Positions 47,008 to 57,617 of a stretch of DNA of 64,000 nucleotides are shown here, piece by piece. The notes beneath the pieces are model-generated. The model did not search any database, had not been told where the DNA came from, and worked only from the letters and a program-made list of their open reading frames with translations. This DNA comes from Ottelia alismoides (taxonomy: Eukaryota; Streptophyta; Magnoliopsida; Alismatales; Hydrocharitaceae): positions 1-64,000 of the forward strand of contig JAZKJV010000386.1 in assembly GCA_037367405.1 (NCBI GenBank), written 5' to 3'. Made by a program: the position numbers and the translations under genes. The first letter of the stretch is position 1; every line of letters begins with the position of its first letter.

Positions 47008-47012
47008 ACTAT
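47008..47012. repeat. Target site duplication (actat), right of element C
   Basis: Identical to 23905-23909. Confidence 0.9.
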
Positions 47013-47542
47013 GATTAGACTATTACATTGCATTGAGGTTTTTTCATGTATAAACTACAATGTCACATGTGATTGATTCTTATTTTATGGCGACTTGCAG
47101 TTTGTAGTCGTTTGTGACTTGGTGTATCATGCAAAATTCATTTATAAACTTTATGGTGATCGGATTTGTATGGAGAAGTTGTTCTTATCAAACTTGGGTC
47201 TACTCTTTCGCTTTCTTCTTTAAGAATCCAAAATTCACTTTTTAGTCTTTCATGACGTGGGTTCAAAACTCACTACCATATTTGTATGGCTTTTGATTTG
47301 GGATTTCTTTGAGGATACCCAGGGCCTCCCTAACATTTCGTGGGCCCTAGGCAAAGAAAAAAACACGAGCCTTATAAAAAATTATAATACAATTTTATAA
47401 AATTAGTAAGCTTCTTATAAAAAGTTCTTAAAATTTTACAAAGATAGATGGATGTTTGTGGCCACTGAGTATCAAACAATAAGACATGAACTACGAATCA
47501 AATCCTTGCCAAGCTACAGTGGACAAGACCGAGATCTGTTAT
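47013..47542. other. Right host flank of element C
   Basis: About 530 bp without a recognised gene. It was joined to 23904 before C inserted. It leads into the NLR fragment. Confidence 0.4.
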
Positions 47543-48130
47543 GAGTTGGAGGGCAAAAGTTTTTATATCATGTTAAATGATTGCTAGAGTGGAAAATTGA
47601 AAAGATGGAAGGAATTGTGTGATCCTCTTACATATGGGAGTGATGGAAGCAAGGTCATCTTCACATCCTGAGAGGACGTTAGCAGAGAACTTACACCTGC
47701 CTTCGTGAAACCATATCCATTCGATATTCTTTCTAATAAGGAGTGCTTGCAGATCTTTCCGTCAATTGCCTTTCCCTACAGAGGGTCTTCTTCATCAAGT
47801 GGTTGCCATAGTAGCAACAGATCACAAGGAATTAGAGAAGAAATTGCAAAAAAGGAAATCAAAAGGCTTCCATTAGCAGCAATGGCGCTTGGATCCACCT
47901 TGTGTAATGAAAACTAAAAGAGTGCTGAAATGATGTGCTTACAAGAATTTCTGAGGATGATTGCAATATCATGTCGGTGCTTATGTGGAGATATAGACGC
48001 CTTCCCTCGCATCTGAAATTGTGTTTGGCATATTTATCCTTGTTTTTCAAGGACTGCCCATATAAGAAAGAAGATGTGGATATAAGAAAGAAGATGTGGT
48101 TTGGATGTAGATGGTTCATGGTTATTTCCA
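47543..48130 (+). pseudogene. NLR (CC-NB-ARC type) resistance-gene fragment
   Basis: It covers the middle of an NB-ARC domain. ELEGKSFYIMLNDC is a decayed kinase-2 (usual LLVLDDVW), then WKELCDPLTYGSDGSKVIFTS (RNBS-B), ELTPAFVKPYPFDILSNKECLQIF, EEIAKKEIKRLPLAAMALGSTL (the GLPLA motif, with Gly replaced by Arg) and, in another frame from 47935, RRLPSHLKLCLAYLSLFFKDCPYKKED (RNBS-D, CFAYCSLFPKD-like). Stops at 47585 and 47669, and a frame change after 47917. No P-loop, MHD or leucine-rich repeats are found. NLRs are intracellular immune receptors; this is a relic of about 190 codons. The non-TIR RNBS-D form indicates the CC class. Confidence 0.85.
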
Positions 48131-48880
48131 TGACAAGGGCAACCTTGGGGTCAACGACAAAGCAAATGAGAAAACAACATGATAGAGATTGTACGGCTGA
48201 TGTCCGAGCCTCTGCAACTTGACAAGGGATACGAGGCTGCACTGCATTGCAAGTCTGCAAATGTTGAAAGGGGAAGGCCCACGGACAACCTATGATTCGT
48301 GATACAAAGTGGGGTTTGTCAGTTTGGAATCCGATCGTCGGATGACGATTGCAATGGTAGGATGGATTGGGAACTCGGAGTTGGCTTGGTTCATTTGGAA
48401 TTAGAGGTTTGATGATTCATGAGAGAGACATGATTTGATGATATAACTTGGGAATGATCGGGACAGGAAACATCATTACCGTGTTGAGATAATCGTTATT
48501 TCATTGTTGGTAATTTAAGAGTGGGAAAATTGATAGAGTATAGATCTTAAAATAGGTCCTTAAGTTGATGAGCCTAAAGCCTATGCAACTCAAAACGAAC
48601 CTAAAACTCAACCTATAATAATCTCGAATATAAATGCTTATAATAAGTTCATGCACGCCAAAAAGTTGGCTACGTGTAAAAAGCATTTTCGAAAAGTTTA
48701 GGGCACTTGTATATTGTGAACTTCTAATTTTTGTTTTGAAAAAAACTCGCAGTTGTTTTACAACTGCCATACAAACATTGACTTGATCGACGTTAATATT
48801 TGGAAGGCTGTGAATGCTTCAATCGGATGAGTTCTTTTCTTCAAACTTTACTTTTTATGACATATTTTTATGTGTAATAG
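48131..48880. other. Non-coding stretch after the NLR relic
   Basis: No further NLR motif is recognisable on the plus strand. Frame 48501-48770 (minus) has no known features. Confidence 0.4.
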
Positions 48881-49371
48881 TAGGGATGAAAATGGTCGGA
48901 TACGAATACGAATATGTTTATAATCATATCTTTATCCAGTTTAAAATAGAATACAAATGCGGATACGAATATTACGGATATGAAAAATATCTTACCATAA
49001 CCTTAAAAACTAATACGAATGTAAAACAAATACGAATCATATACGAATCATAACATAAATAGTTCGGTAGATTAACAAAAATATACATGTTTAGGATGGT
49101 TTTATACATAATATATATATATACTCGACATATTCTTTTCATAACAACTATATCAATAATGGTGAATGCAATCATAAAAATATTGTTACGTACATTTATA
49201 ATAAATATAATACTATATTTAAAATACGAGTAGTATTGGGAATATTAGCGAATGCCAAAAGTAATATCTATATCTGCATCTATTTTAAAACGAATACGAA
49301 TATCAAAATATATATAAAATGAATACGCTAGCGGATCGGATACGATATATTTATATTCGTTTTCAACCCAA
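48881..49371. mobile_element. MITE-like element with GGG(A/T)TGAAAA ends and GGATACGAATA repeats
   Basis: The left end reads TAGGGATGAAAATGG; the right end in reverse complement reads TGGGTTGAAAACGAA. Subterminal sequence on both sides is rich in GGATACGAATAC words (48898, 48960, 49290; inverted at 49330-49350). No coding capacity. Flanks GTAATAG and GTTACTAG might be a worn duplication. The end sequence resembles non-autonomous hAT-like elements, but the class is an inference. Confidence 0.55.
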
Positions 49372-50211
49372 GTTACTAGCAAGCAATTCCATTCACTTAT
49401 CATCACACGAGGCCCATTGGGCCTATCAAAACCTGAACAGGAGCCCATATGCCCAACTCTAGACGTTCGTGCATCAATCAAATACTGTTAGTGTGCGGGG
49501 GACCATTTAAAGGAATAATATACATTTAGAAATAATAAGAAATATTTTTTTTTTGATAATAATTTTTATTGAATAATGTTTGTTACTTTCAGATAATTAA
49601 TTTGACGTGGATATCTGAGAAAAAAATCATTTAATGTGCTAATTTAATTAATTCATTTGTGTGCATATTTTACATGGTATAGAACGAAGATGTTCCAAAT
49701 TACAAGTCAAACCAATGTTTATGGCCACTTTAAACAAGACATCACACTTACAAAATATACGACTAAAGTATTTTTTTTCTGAAAAGCTCCACAATGAAAA
49801 GGGAAAAAATATAACTCTAGACAAAAAAAGTTTGGTGTCTTGAATAATAAAAATTTCTATAAGTTTATTAATCAGACCGCCCTTCATCAGTTCATATAGT
49901 TCATTAACGGAACAATTATTTATAAATTTGATAATGAAAAGAGGACCGTACTTTGGGATAAAATGTGTTATCATATTCAATCCCCATCCCCTTGAAAATG
50001 CTTCTTCGAAAGCTAACAAGAGAAAAAATATATATTGAAATATATTTATTTTCAAAGAAACATGAAATTAGAAGTATAGGTAACGTCATCTTCATAGCAT
50101 CAATTCATAGCAATTTATCATGATGTATATGCACCACTAGCAATGATATATTTTCATTTCTCAATGTTGTATCTCGAATGTATGTCAATGATAATTATAT
50201 GAACTTAGAGG
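49372..50211. other. Stretch with one unassigned 135-codon frame
   Basis: Minus-strand frame 49648-50055 starts MKINIFQYIFFLLLAFEEAF. It has a hydrophobic N-terminus that could look like a signal segment. The product is rich in Ile/Phe/Lys as expected of random AT-rich DNA, and no family is recognised. Otherwise nothing. Confidence 0.25.
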
Positions 50212-50600
50212 ATATGGAAGCTATTACACGGGGTAGCTAATCTTAGCTACTACATGCACACTTTTTACCATATTTTTATTTTTTGGAAAAAGCCACATTG
50301 TATTATCAATATATCCATCTAATATGTCATTCAAATTTTGTCAGAAACAGAAAGTCATATGCAGTCTATCCAAAACATGTAATTTTAATGATCTTAAAAT
50401 TATTGTAATCGACAATGTTCTGGATGAAGGACATATTAGCTTGTTTCTGACGAAATTGAAATGATATATTAGATGGATATAATGATGAAAATGCATGGTA
50501 ATATTTTTGAAAAATAAAAAAACAGCAAAAAATGAGCATATAGTAGCTAACGTTAGCTACTCCATCTAGTAGCTTCCATATCTTATAGCTTCCATATCTT
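50212..50600. mobile_element. Foldback/MITE-like inverted repeat, arms about 140 bp
   Basis: The left arm from GATATGGAAGCTA at 50212 to GTCAGAAACA near 50350 is the inverted counterpart of about 50440-50582, ending TAGCTTCCATATC. Shared landmarks: TAGCTAA-x3-TAGCTACT, ATATCCATCTAATAT, TTTCGTCAGAAACA. The right end has a 16-bp tandem copy (TAGCTTCCATATCTTA twice, 50569-50600). TTA occurs beside both ends and could be a 3-bp target duplication. No coding capacity. Confidence 0.65.
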
Positions 50601-53306
50601 AATAAAAGCAAACATAAAATAGTACATCAAAAATCCTTCTGTGCAACATTTACTTGCTTAATATGTGCATCCTTATGGTTGGTATAACATGTTCTCACAT
50701 GAAATGACACGCCCTGCATATTTAGGTGACATACACACATGCAGACTACACTCCAACCGCATATTTACCATATGCGTACGATGGATCTTGCCGCGAATTA
50801 GGCAGCGGCCATCGAGGAAGCTAACCCACAAGTAGACATGCCACCGAGCAATACACCAAACCAAAGATATGAGAGCACAGATTAAGGATGCATAGCAAAT
50901 CCACACCCCCAACAATCCATGCTACTGTTCTCCATGCACAGAAAAGCGACTACTTACCATCGCAGCAACGCCCACAGAGCAAATGAGAGGTAGCTGCTGG
51001 AGGGGAAGGAATCTTTCTCCTTTCGGGTCAAATGATGCCAACCCCCCTCCTTCACCTTCTGGGATTGCAAGCAAGGTACGCTGCACCCTTCAAATTATGG
51101 GTCCCCCTCCGAGGGGCAGTGGACGCCTTTGCTGATGCGTCCTTTTTGGTGTGCCCCCTTCCACATGGCCATGCTGGTGGTGAGAGAGAGAGGTGGTAAA
51201 TTGTTTCCCATATTGGATGAAACAAAGGGTACCCAACGCACCTCTGGTCCCTTGGATCCTTACATATGGGCATGTTAGCAGCATTTGGGTTTTCTGTTCC
51301 AAGTTGTAGGTGCAACCGATTCACCCTCGGATGTTTGATCTTTGTTGTTTTGCATGTGCTGTACAAGTTGGAAGCAACGTCGTTTAGCTTCCTGCGTCTG
51401 AGATGTGGTCCAATTGCTTCTTCTTTTAGGCACCAGCATGTAACCAAGGTGATATGATCATGATGAAAAGCAGAGGAAAAAAACTTCTCTTCTAATTTAA
51501 CATGTTCTGCTCTAAGCAAGTGTATCGTAGAGATGACTTCTCTACAGTACACAACAAAAAAATTAGAAGCATACCCATGAATTTTCTTCCGAACTATCAC
51601 TTGCATTCTGGCTTTTATAGAATCAATCAGCCGATTGTGTCCCTTAAGTGAGACATCAGTCTTTAGACGAGGATCATAACAAAAAACCGGCCATAAATTC
51701 CATAAATTTAAATTCTGAGCTAATTTAAACTGTTGGTTATTTCCTGAATAGTTTGACTTGTCTTGGATAGAATACTATTTTGTCATTAGCCTGAAATGTT
51801 TGAAAGATTGCGACTCCCTACCTAATAATAATAATTTGAATGCAATAGACAACAATGACATTTCTGAATAAAAATTATTATTTAATACACATATCCAGCA
51901 AGTAGTATAAACTAACATGCTAAAGGTATTCGACACTGGAACTATAAAGTATCAGCAAGTAGTATACTGTAAGTTGCTGTGTAGATTTCAACAGCTAACC
52001 ATGTCAAAAATAACAGAGATAATGATCATTCTGGATCATGACATAGATTCCACTTTGGTCCTAGTTTCCTTCTCAAGGATCAGGGAGATAGAAATTAACG
52101 TGGAAAACCAAAGAAAGGATGGTGGATGGAGTAATTGGTAGTGCTTTCCATTTTGAGAAAGGTGAGGGTGGGTGCATGTCTTAAAGGAGGGGGAGGGAAA
52201 GTAAAGTGCTGCCTTAGAATAAATTTTACCACAAGGGGGAATGCCTTAAGAACTTGTCATAAGAGGAACGATTCTTGTTAGATTTGGGAGCCTGTAGTTA
52301 TTGGACCCTTTCTCCATCTCTCTCTCTATCTCTCCATCATTTCCCAGTAAGGAAAAGGAAAGGACTACTCTCCCTGTCAGCATAGTTGTGTGGGTGACAA
52401 GCAACTTAATCCCATCTACCATTCAGACAGCGTTAACCACTCCCATCAACACCACTTTGCCCTAAAGAAGGCGGTGGGGAGAAACCCACATAAAGGGCGT
52501 GTCCGGCAGCTGCGGGGATAGCTAAGAAATGAAATGTGATGAAAAACAGGAGGCATTCTGCAAACAAAGGGGTCTCTTGGCTTTCCCATTCTTTGCCTCT
52601 CAACCATGTTGGGAGAATCCATTTCTAACGCAATTGCCACTCAACAAATAAATATTTGAGGTTGTATTTCAGTATGTTCTAAATTAATAAAATATAAAAT
52701 ATATTAAATGATAAATATGATTGATGAACAAGATATATCCGTAGTATACACAATACGAGCACGTAATAAATAACGAAAATCAAGACATTTGTAAGGTTTT
52801 CCGTTGGTATGTTATAAACATTTTTTTAAAATGTCATTTTTCTCTCTTTTTTCTTTTGTATGGTGTTTATATGGTATTTATATGTTTATGTGTATTAAAA
52901 AAATATACAAAAGGAAAAATTATGGTATATATTTATTTAGGGATTCTATAATTCCGAATTATGTTCTGGCTTTTGGATAGTGACTTCTGTCCAGATCCTC
53001 AGCTATTTTACCTCACTAACTCAACTATGCCCTCGATCTAATCTACCAGATTGAATGTGGTTGTTATGGTCGGCCTCTACTCTTCCCCTTCCTTCTCCTC
53101 CCTTGACTCCCACAACTACCATACTTCTCCTTATATCATCGTCATCGCTACCTCACTGAGCTCTCCCTTCCCTTGTTCTCCACCCTCCTCCCTCATCCTC
53201 TTCCACCTTTCTGAACTCCCCCTTCCCAATCGATCAGTTTCATTACCATACTTACTTATCTCGTAATTATTCAATTATCTCTAGACAAAGTTCACTTATC
53301 CTGTGA
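50601..53306. other. 2.7 kb apparently non-repetitive, unassigned
   Basis: It has a less biased base composition than the surroundings. Frame 51052-51606 (minus, 184 codons) and 52446-52640 (minus) show no known domain. A CT-rich simple stretch lies at about 52308-52340. No tRNA or known miRNA sequence was recognised. It could be a regulatory flank or a gene relic; there is no direct evidence. Confidence 0.3.
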
Positions 53307-53315
53307 TAAAATCTA
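53307..53315. repeat. 9-bp target duplication (taaaatcta), left of MULE
   Basis: Identical to 54539-54547. Confidence 0.9.
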
Positions 53316-54538
53316 GGGATATTTACACCCATAACCTTGAGTAATCTTGCAATAACATTCATAACCCTGTATAATCATGAATTACACGAGAAACCTCGAG
53401 TAATGCTTAACTCTTACATGACATAGCCCCGTGTTAGGTTCATTTGGGATACGTAACGGTTTCCATTTAAAAAGACAAAAATACCCTTAATATTCACTCT
53501 TATTTACAGAACATGCCATCTTCTCTTCTTCCCTCTATCGAGCAGCACCCCGCATGCCAATCCCTCCCCATCGTTGAGCACCTCTGAAACTCCCCCCGTT
53601 GTTTCTCCCTGTCCTGCTCGAAACCTGCCCCCCCTCGCTTCCCCTCTCTGTGAAGCCCCTCCGTCGTGCTTCCCTCTCCTGAAGCACACACCCCTCGAGA
53701 TCCCCTGCTCCTTGAAGAGCCCCCCCTGCCCCCGCGAGCTGCTCGAGAAGGCCTCTGCCACCTCCCCGCCGAGCGCCACCCTTCCCCTCCCCGCCGAGCG
53801 CCACCCTTCCCCTCTCCCCCCGCCCCCTCCCCGCCGAGCACCACCCTTCCCCTCTCCCAACCCGCGAGCTGCTCGAGAAGGTCCCCCCCATCCCCTGCTC
53901 CACTGCAGCCCGCCAGGAGGATGAACTCGGGCGATTCCTCGGGATCATCCCGCTCCCTCTTGTTGCCATTTCTCGTGAAGGATGTTAGCGAGTCCGTGGA
54001 AGGATCGGATAAGAGATGTAGAGAAATAGAGAAGAAAATGGGATAAGTGGAGGGCCGCTGTGGGGAAGGGAAACCTCCATCCTCCCATCGACCTGCAACA
54101 CGAAGCTGCCCTCCCTCACTCGCCAGAAGCCCCGCTGCGTTGATCCCCGGAAGCCCCCACTCCACCTCCCGCGTGGTCCCCTCCCTTGGATGAAGCCCTC
54201 CCCGCCGAGCTTCTCCTCCTGCTCGAAGCCGCCGAAGCCGGCGGACGAAGCCTCCACCGACCGACCTGTTTGAAGCCCTCCCAAACCAACCTGAAATGAA
54301 GCTGTTAGATCATAGATTGTCTTTTTTCTTTGGTTTTTTTTATTTTGACCAATACTAGCCGTTAGATGATATATGGGTTAGATTAACTCACTTATATGGT
54401 TGAGTTAACGTATTAAATTAACTGAGGGTTATGAGTGTGAGATGGAGTTATTATACAGGGTTTCTCATGTAATTCATGATTATACAGGGTTATGAATGTT
54501 ATTTCAAGATTACTCAGGGTTATGGGTGTAAATATCCT
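53316..54538. mobile_element. Non-autonomous Mutator-like element, GC-rich interior (Pack-MULE candidate)
   Basis: 1223 bp. Terminal inverted repeats of about 80 bp (53316-53395 against 54459-54538) differ at about 4 positions; they begin GGGATATTTACACCC and AGGATATTTACACCC. A perfect 9-bp duplication flanks it, the usual size for Mutator. There is no transposase. The interior (53.5-54.3 kb) is strikingly GC-rich, with long overlapping frames on both strands (for example 53500-54165 minus, 53574-53924 plus) of Pro/Arg/Gly-rich low-complexity sequence. This resembles Pack-MULEs, which carry host gene pieces; the source gene is not recognised. Confidence 0.85.
53730..53880. repeat. GC-rich tandem repeats inside the MULE
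   Basis: CTCCCCGCCGAGCGCCACCC recurs three times (about 53763, 53788 and 53826, the last with one change). GCGAGCTGCTCGAGAAGG occurs at about 53734 and 53863. This is local duplication within the captured-looking interior. Confidence 0.7.
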
Positions 54539-54547
54539 TAAAATCTA
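54539..54547. repeat. 9-bp target duplication (taaaatcta), right of MULE
   Basis: Identical to 53307-53315. Confidence 0.9.
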
Positions 54548-54587
54548 CTTATCTCAAAATAAGGTCTACTTATGTAGATAAGAATTT

Positions 54588-54793
54588 GTAAATATGTATG
54601 TGTGTGTATCGAGCTTTTAACGAATCAAACCTGAGTGGATCTATGAATTTTAGGTTCGGTTCATTTATTTAATCGAGCCTAAACTTTGTGTTTAGGTTCG
54701 ATTTGTTTATCTCCGAATCGAATGTGAATCAAACTTTTAACGAGCCGAACCTGAGCGAATATCGAACTTGAGAATTTTCTGGCACCCCTAACA
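54588..54793. repeat. Left copy of a 200-bp inverted repeat pair
   Basis: Reverse complement of 57099-57312 with scattered changes. Shared: TTTATTTAATCGAGCCTAAACTT, CTTTTAACGAGCC and GAGCGAATATCGAAC. The inner end GGCACCCCTA (TAGGGGTGCC in reverse) resembles hAT-type ends. Confidence 0.65.
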
Positions 54794-57098
54794 ACCTCGT
54801 ATACTAGAGATCATGTAAAAGAATATAAAAAAATGAAAACGAACATCAATATAGCATGCAATCAAAATTCGACATATAATTCTAACATCACATCATGCAT
54901 TCTAACATATAATAATGATTGCAAAAAGTAAGAATAAAAAGACATGGTAATATAAAGCTACAAGATATGCCACCATATAGTTAACTAATATGCAGGTTCT
55001 AAAGTAGTGGTAATACATTATTTTAGAATATAAACTAATTATTACACCATTTTGGAAAAAATGACATTCTTACCTTTGCCTTTGTGCTTATCATTTACTT
55101 GTCATTTCTTTGATTACTCCAATGTTTTGTGATCACAATATTGTTGATTTGTGATCTTTATGCATCGATATCATCCTTGTTATCTTCGTCCTCTTCCTTA
55201 TCTTTGTCCTTCAATCAGCTTTCCTCATATTTATGTCTTGAATTTGTTTTTCTAAAGCAACAAAAGTGATTGTAAATGTTAAAAAGATAACTCAATTATT
55301 ATAATACAAACGAACATTACATTATATAAAAAATAAGTTATACCTCAAATAGTTAATACCCTCATGTATAAAAATTATACCATAAGTAACGTAACCATCG
55401 GTATTTAACAACCCTATCAGTAACAATGAGAGATGTCTAAATGAGGTCTCCAATTCATTAGATTGAGATGTTGTGATGTGGTACAATGGGAGTGCCACAT
55501 GGAAAGTTGAGGCTTCTACGGAACTACTAGAATCTAATAACCCAAGTGGAAAATCACATAAAGTCTTTATTCTTACAAATCCCACTCCATGCTCGTTGAT
55601 GATTTCTTGCCATGAATTGGCATTGAAGTCCAAATAATCTTCAAAAGGTTTAATGCCAAACATAGTATCACAGAGGTCCATGTAGTGATCTTATATTTTT
55701 TTATAATTTACTCTAAAATAATCATGATTGATACATACATACTAACACTGCCTTGGATTCGGGCATGGACGAGTCGTTCCACGTGTATAAGTAGCATTCC
55801 ACCATTTTCCCATTATCGGGGATATTTACCGACTTCATATTTTTTATTTTCATCATGTTAATTATCAATTTACTTAAAAATGCATACTTGAAATTAAAAG
55901 TTATCTATTTATTTATTATGCGCAATTTCACTTCTCATAGTCTTAAAAGTCTTCAATCCACTAGTGGATGTGATTCTCTACTTTTCTTTATTTGTCTTTC
56001 CTATATCAGAATGTCTATTAAAATTCTATTGGTTAAAGTGATCACAATAGCGACTCCACCATTCTGGAGTCACCATGCAAAATCTTTTGCTTTTCCCCTC
56101 TCCTAACCTTCTACACCATTCTACTTTTCCTTTTACTTAGTCCACTACTAATTTTATTAGAATGTCTTAATAAGTTTCTTTTGTATGACCATGGGGGTAT
56201 AACTTACAGGTTTTGCAATTTCAAATTTAGATTACTAATATTTATTTAATAATAAAATATAAAATAAAAAATTAATCAAAGAATTTTACATAAATACCAT
56301 TCGTGTCTCTCTTGTTCATCTAGAAACATGTAACTCCATATGTTATATGAGCAATAATGAGTACTCAGAAGGCCTTACTAAGGTCTTGGTACACTATTTT
56401 TTATGCTTGTTATCGACTGTATACATAGTCAGACGAATATGTTGAAATTAATACATATGTCTGCATTATAAAAAAATCACATACATATATGAAGAAGTAC
56501 CCGTCATGCGTAAATTACATGTATTTCTGCAGATCTTAAGGTTGGAGATGGATTTGGGTCTAGGAAAGCTCCTAGAGTAGATATGGATCTCAAGTAAGTA
56601 GAGGAGGCTGGGGAAGCCCTTGAGGTTGGGGTGCGCTATGAGATTGTGGAGACCCTCGATATTGGGGTGGGCCCTGAGGCTGGGGACACTCTTGAGGTTG
56701 GAGTGGGTCTCGAGGCTAGGTATGACTTTGAGGTTGAAGAGGGATACGATGTTGGGTAGAGGAGTGCGGTATGTGCAAGAGATTAGGTGTAACAATTGGA
56801 GATGCCTCTGCTATAGGAATGTAACGTGCATACTACATGATAATGAATGGGGAAGCTCTTGAGCATAGATCGGTGGGAAGAGCTTCGAAGCTCCAATGTG
56901 TTCACGATGGATTTGAGAGATCTAAAAGAGAAGAGAATGGAATTGGAGAGGGAAAAGAGTGAAGGCAGAATCAATAATTCATTGGGTTGATATGGGATTC
57001 AAATCAAAGGAAGAAGAATGTCTTTGTGGAGAAGAAAAGCATATGTGGTAGAACATCGAAAGCAAAGACAAAGAGGAAAAAATGGAACTACTTAGAGA
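54794..57098. other. Interior between the inverted repeats, with a 36-bp minisatellite
   Basis: Minus frame 55322-55681 (119 codons, MDLCDTMFGIKPFEDYLDF start) has ordinary composition but no recognised family. Part of a decayed gene is possible. At about 56600-56745 a 12-residue periodicity is visible on the minus strand (SNLKSVPSLRAH, PNIEGLHNLIAH, PNLKGFPSLLYL), that is, about four copies of a 36-bp unit. It superficially resembles leucine-rich repeats. The rest is AT-rich and unassigned. Confidence 0.4.
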
Positions 57099-57312
57099 TA
57101 GAGCTATCAACAAATTCTTAGGTTCGACAATCGCTCAGTTTCAGCTTGTTAAAAGTTCAATTCAGATTCAATCCGAAAATAAAGGAACCGAACCTGAACA
57201 CAAGTTTAGGCTCGATTAAATAAACGTGTCAAACCTCAAAATCATATGTTCGCTAAGATTTGGCTTGTTAAAAGTTTGATATAAACATACATACATATAT
57301 ACAAATATACCT
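57099..57312. repeat. Right copy of the 200-bp inverted repeat pair
   Basis: Begins TAGAGCTATCAAC, similar to common hAT-MITE ends, and is inverted relative to 54588-54793. The two could be separate MITEs in opposite orientation or the ends of one 2.7-kb element. Confidence 0.65.
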
Positions 57313-57617
57313 ACTTATTATATATCTATAAATAATATAGGGAAAAGTAGATGTTGAGCTCCATTACTCTCTGTTGAAGTGCATGCTTATCCCAGTACCA
57401 TTGGCTAATGGATGAGAAAAATCAATGGTGTATAAAATACCTCATTTTGTAATTTACTAAACCAATTCCCTCCGTAAAATGATACCCTCCATCCTTGTTC
57501 ATTCCTCGCATGCCACATGCTCTCGCTACCCCAACTCGATCTCTCCCTATTCGGGCTCCCAAACGGTCTCGCCCCCAGGACCCAACTCCCTTACTGCCTC
57601 AACTCCCCCGCAAGGCT
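57313..57617. other. Flank between MITE-like repeat and element E
   Basis: No gene. A C-rich stretch lies at 57480-57610. It is the likely host flank of element E, though the exact LTR border is uncertain. Confidence 0.35.

Noticed and set aside
51052..51606. 184-codon minus-strand frame as a gene
   Set aside because: No recognisable domain and patchy composition. Kept only as part of the unassigned region.
53500..54165. 221-codon minus-strand frame as a host gene
   Set aside because: It is Gly/Arg-rich low complexity, overlapped by equally long frames on the other strand, and lies inside a Mutator-like element. It is explained by high GC content.
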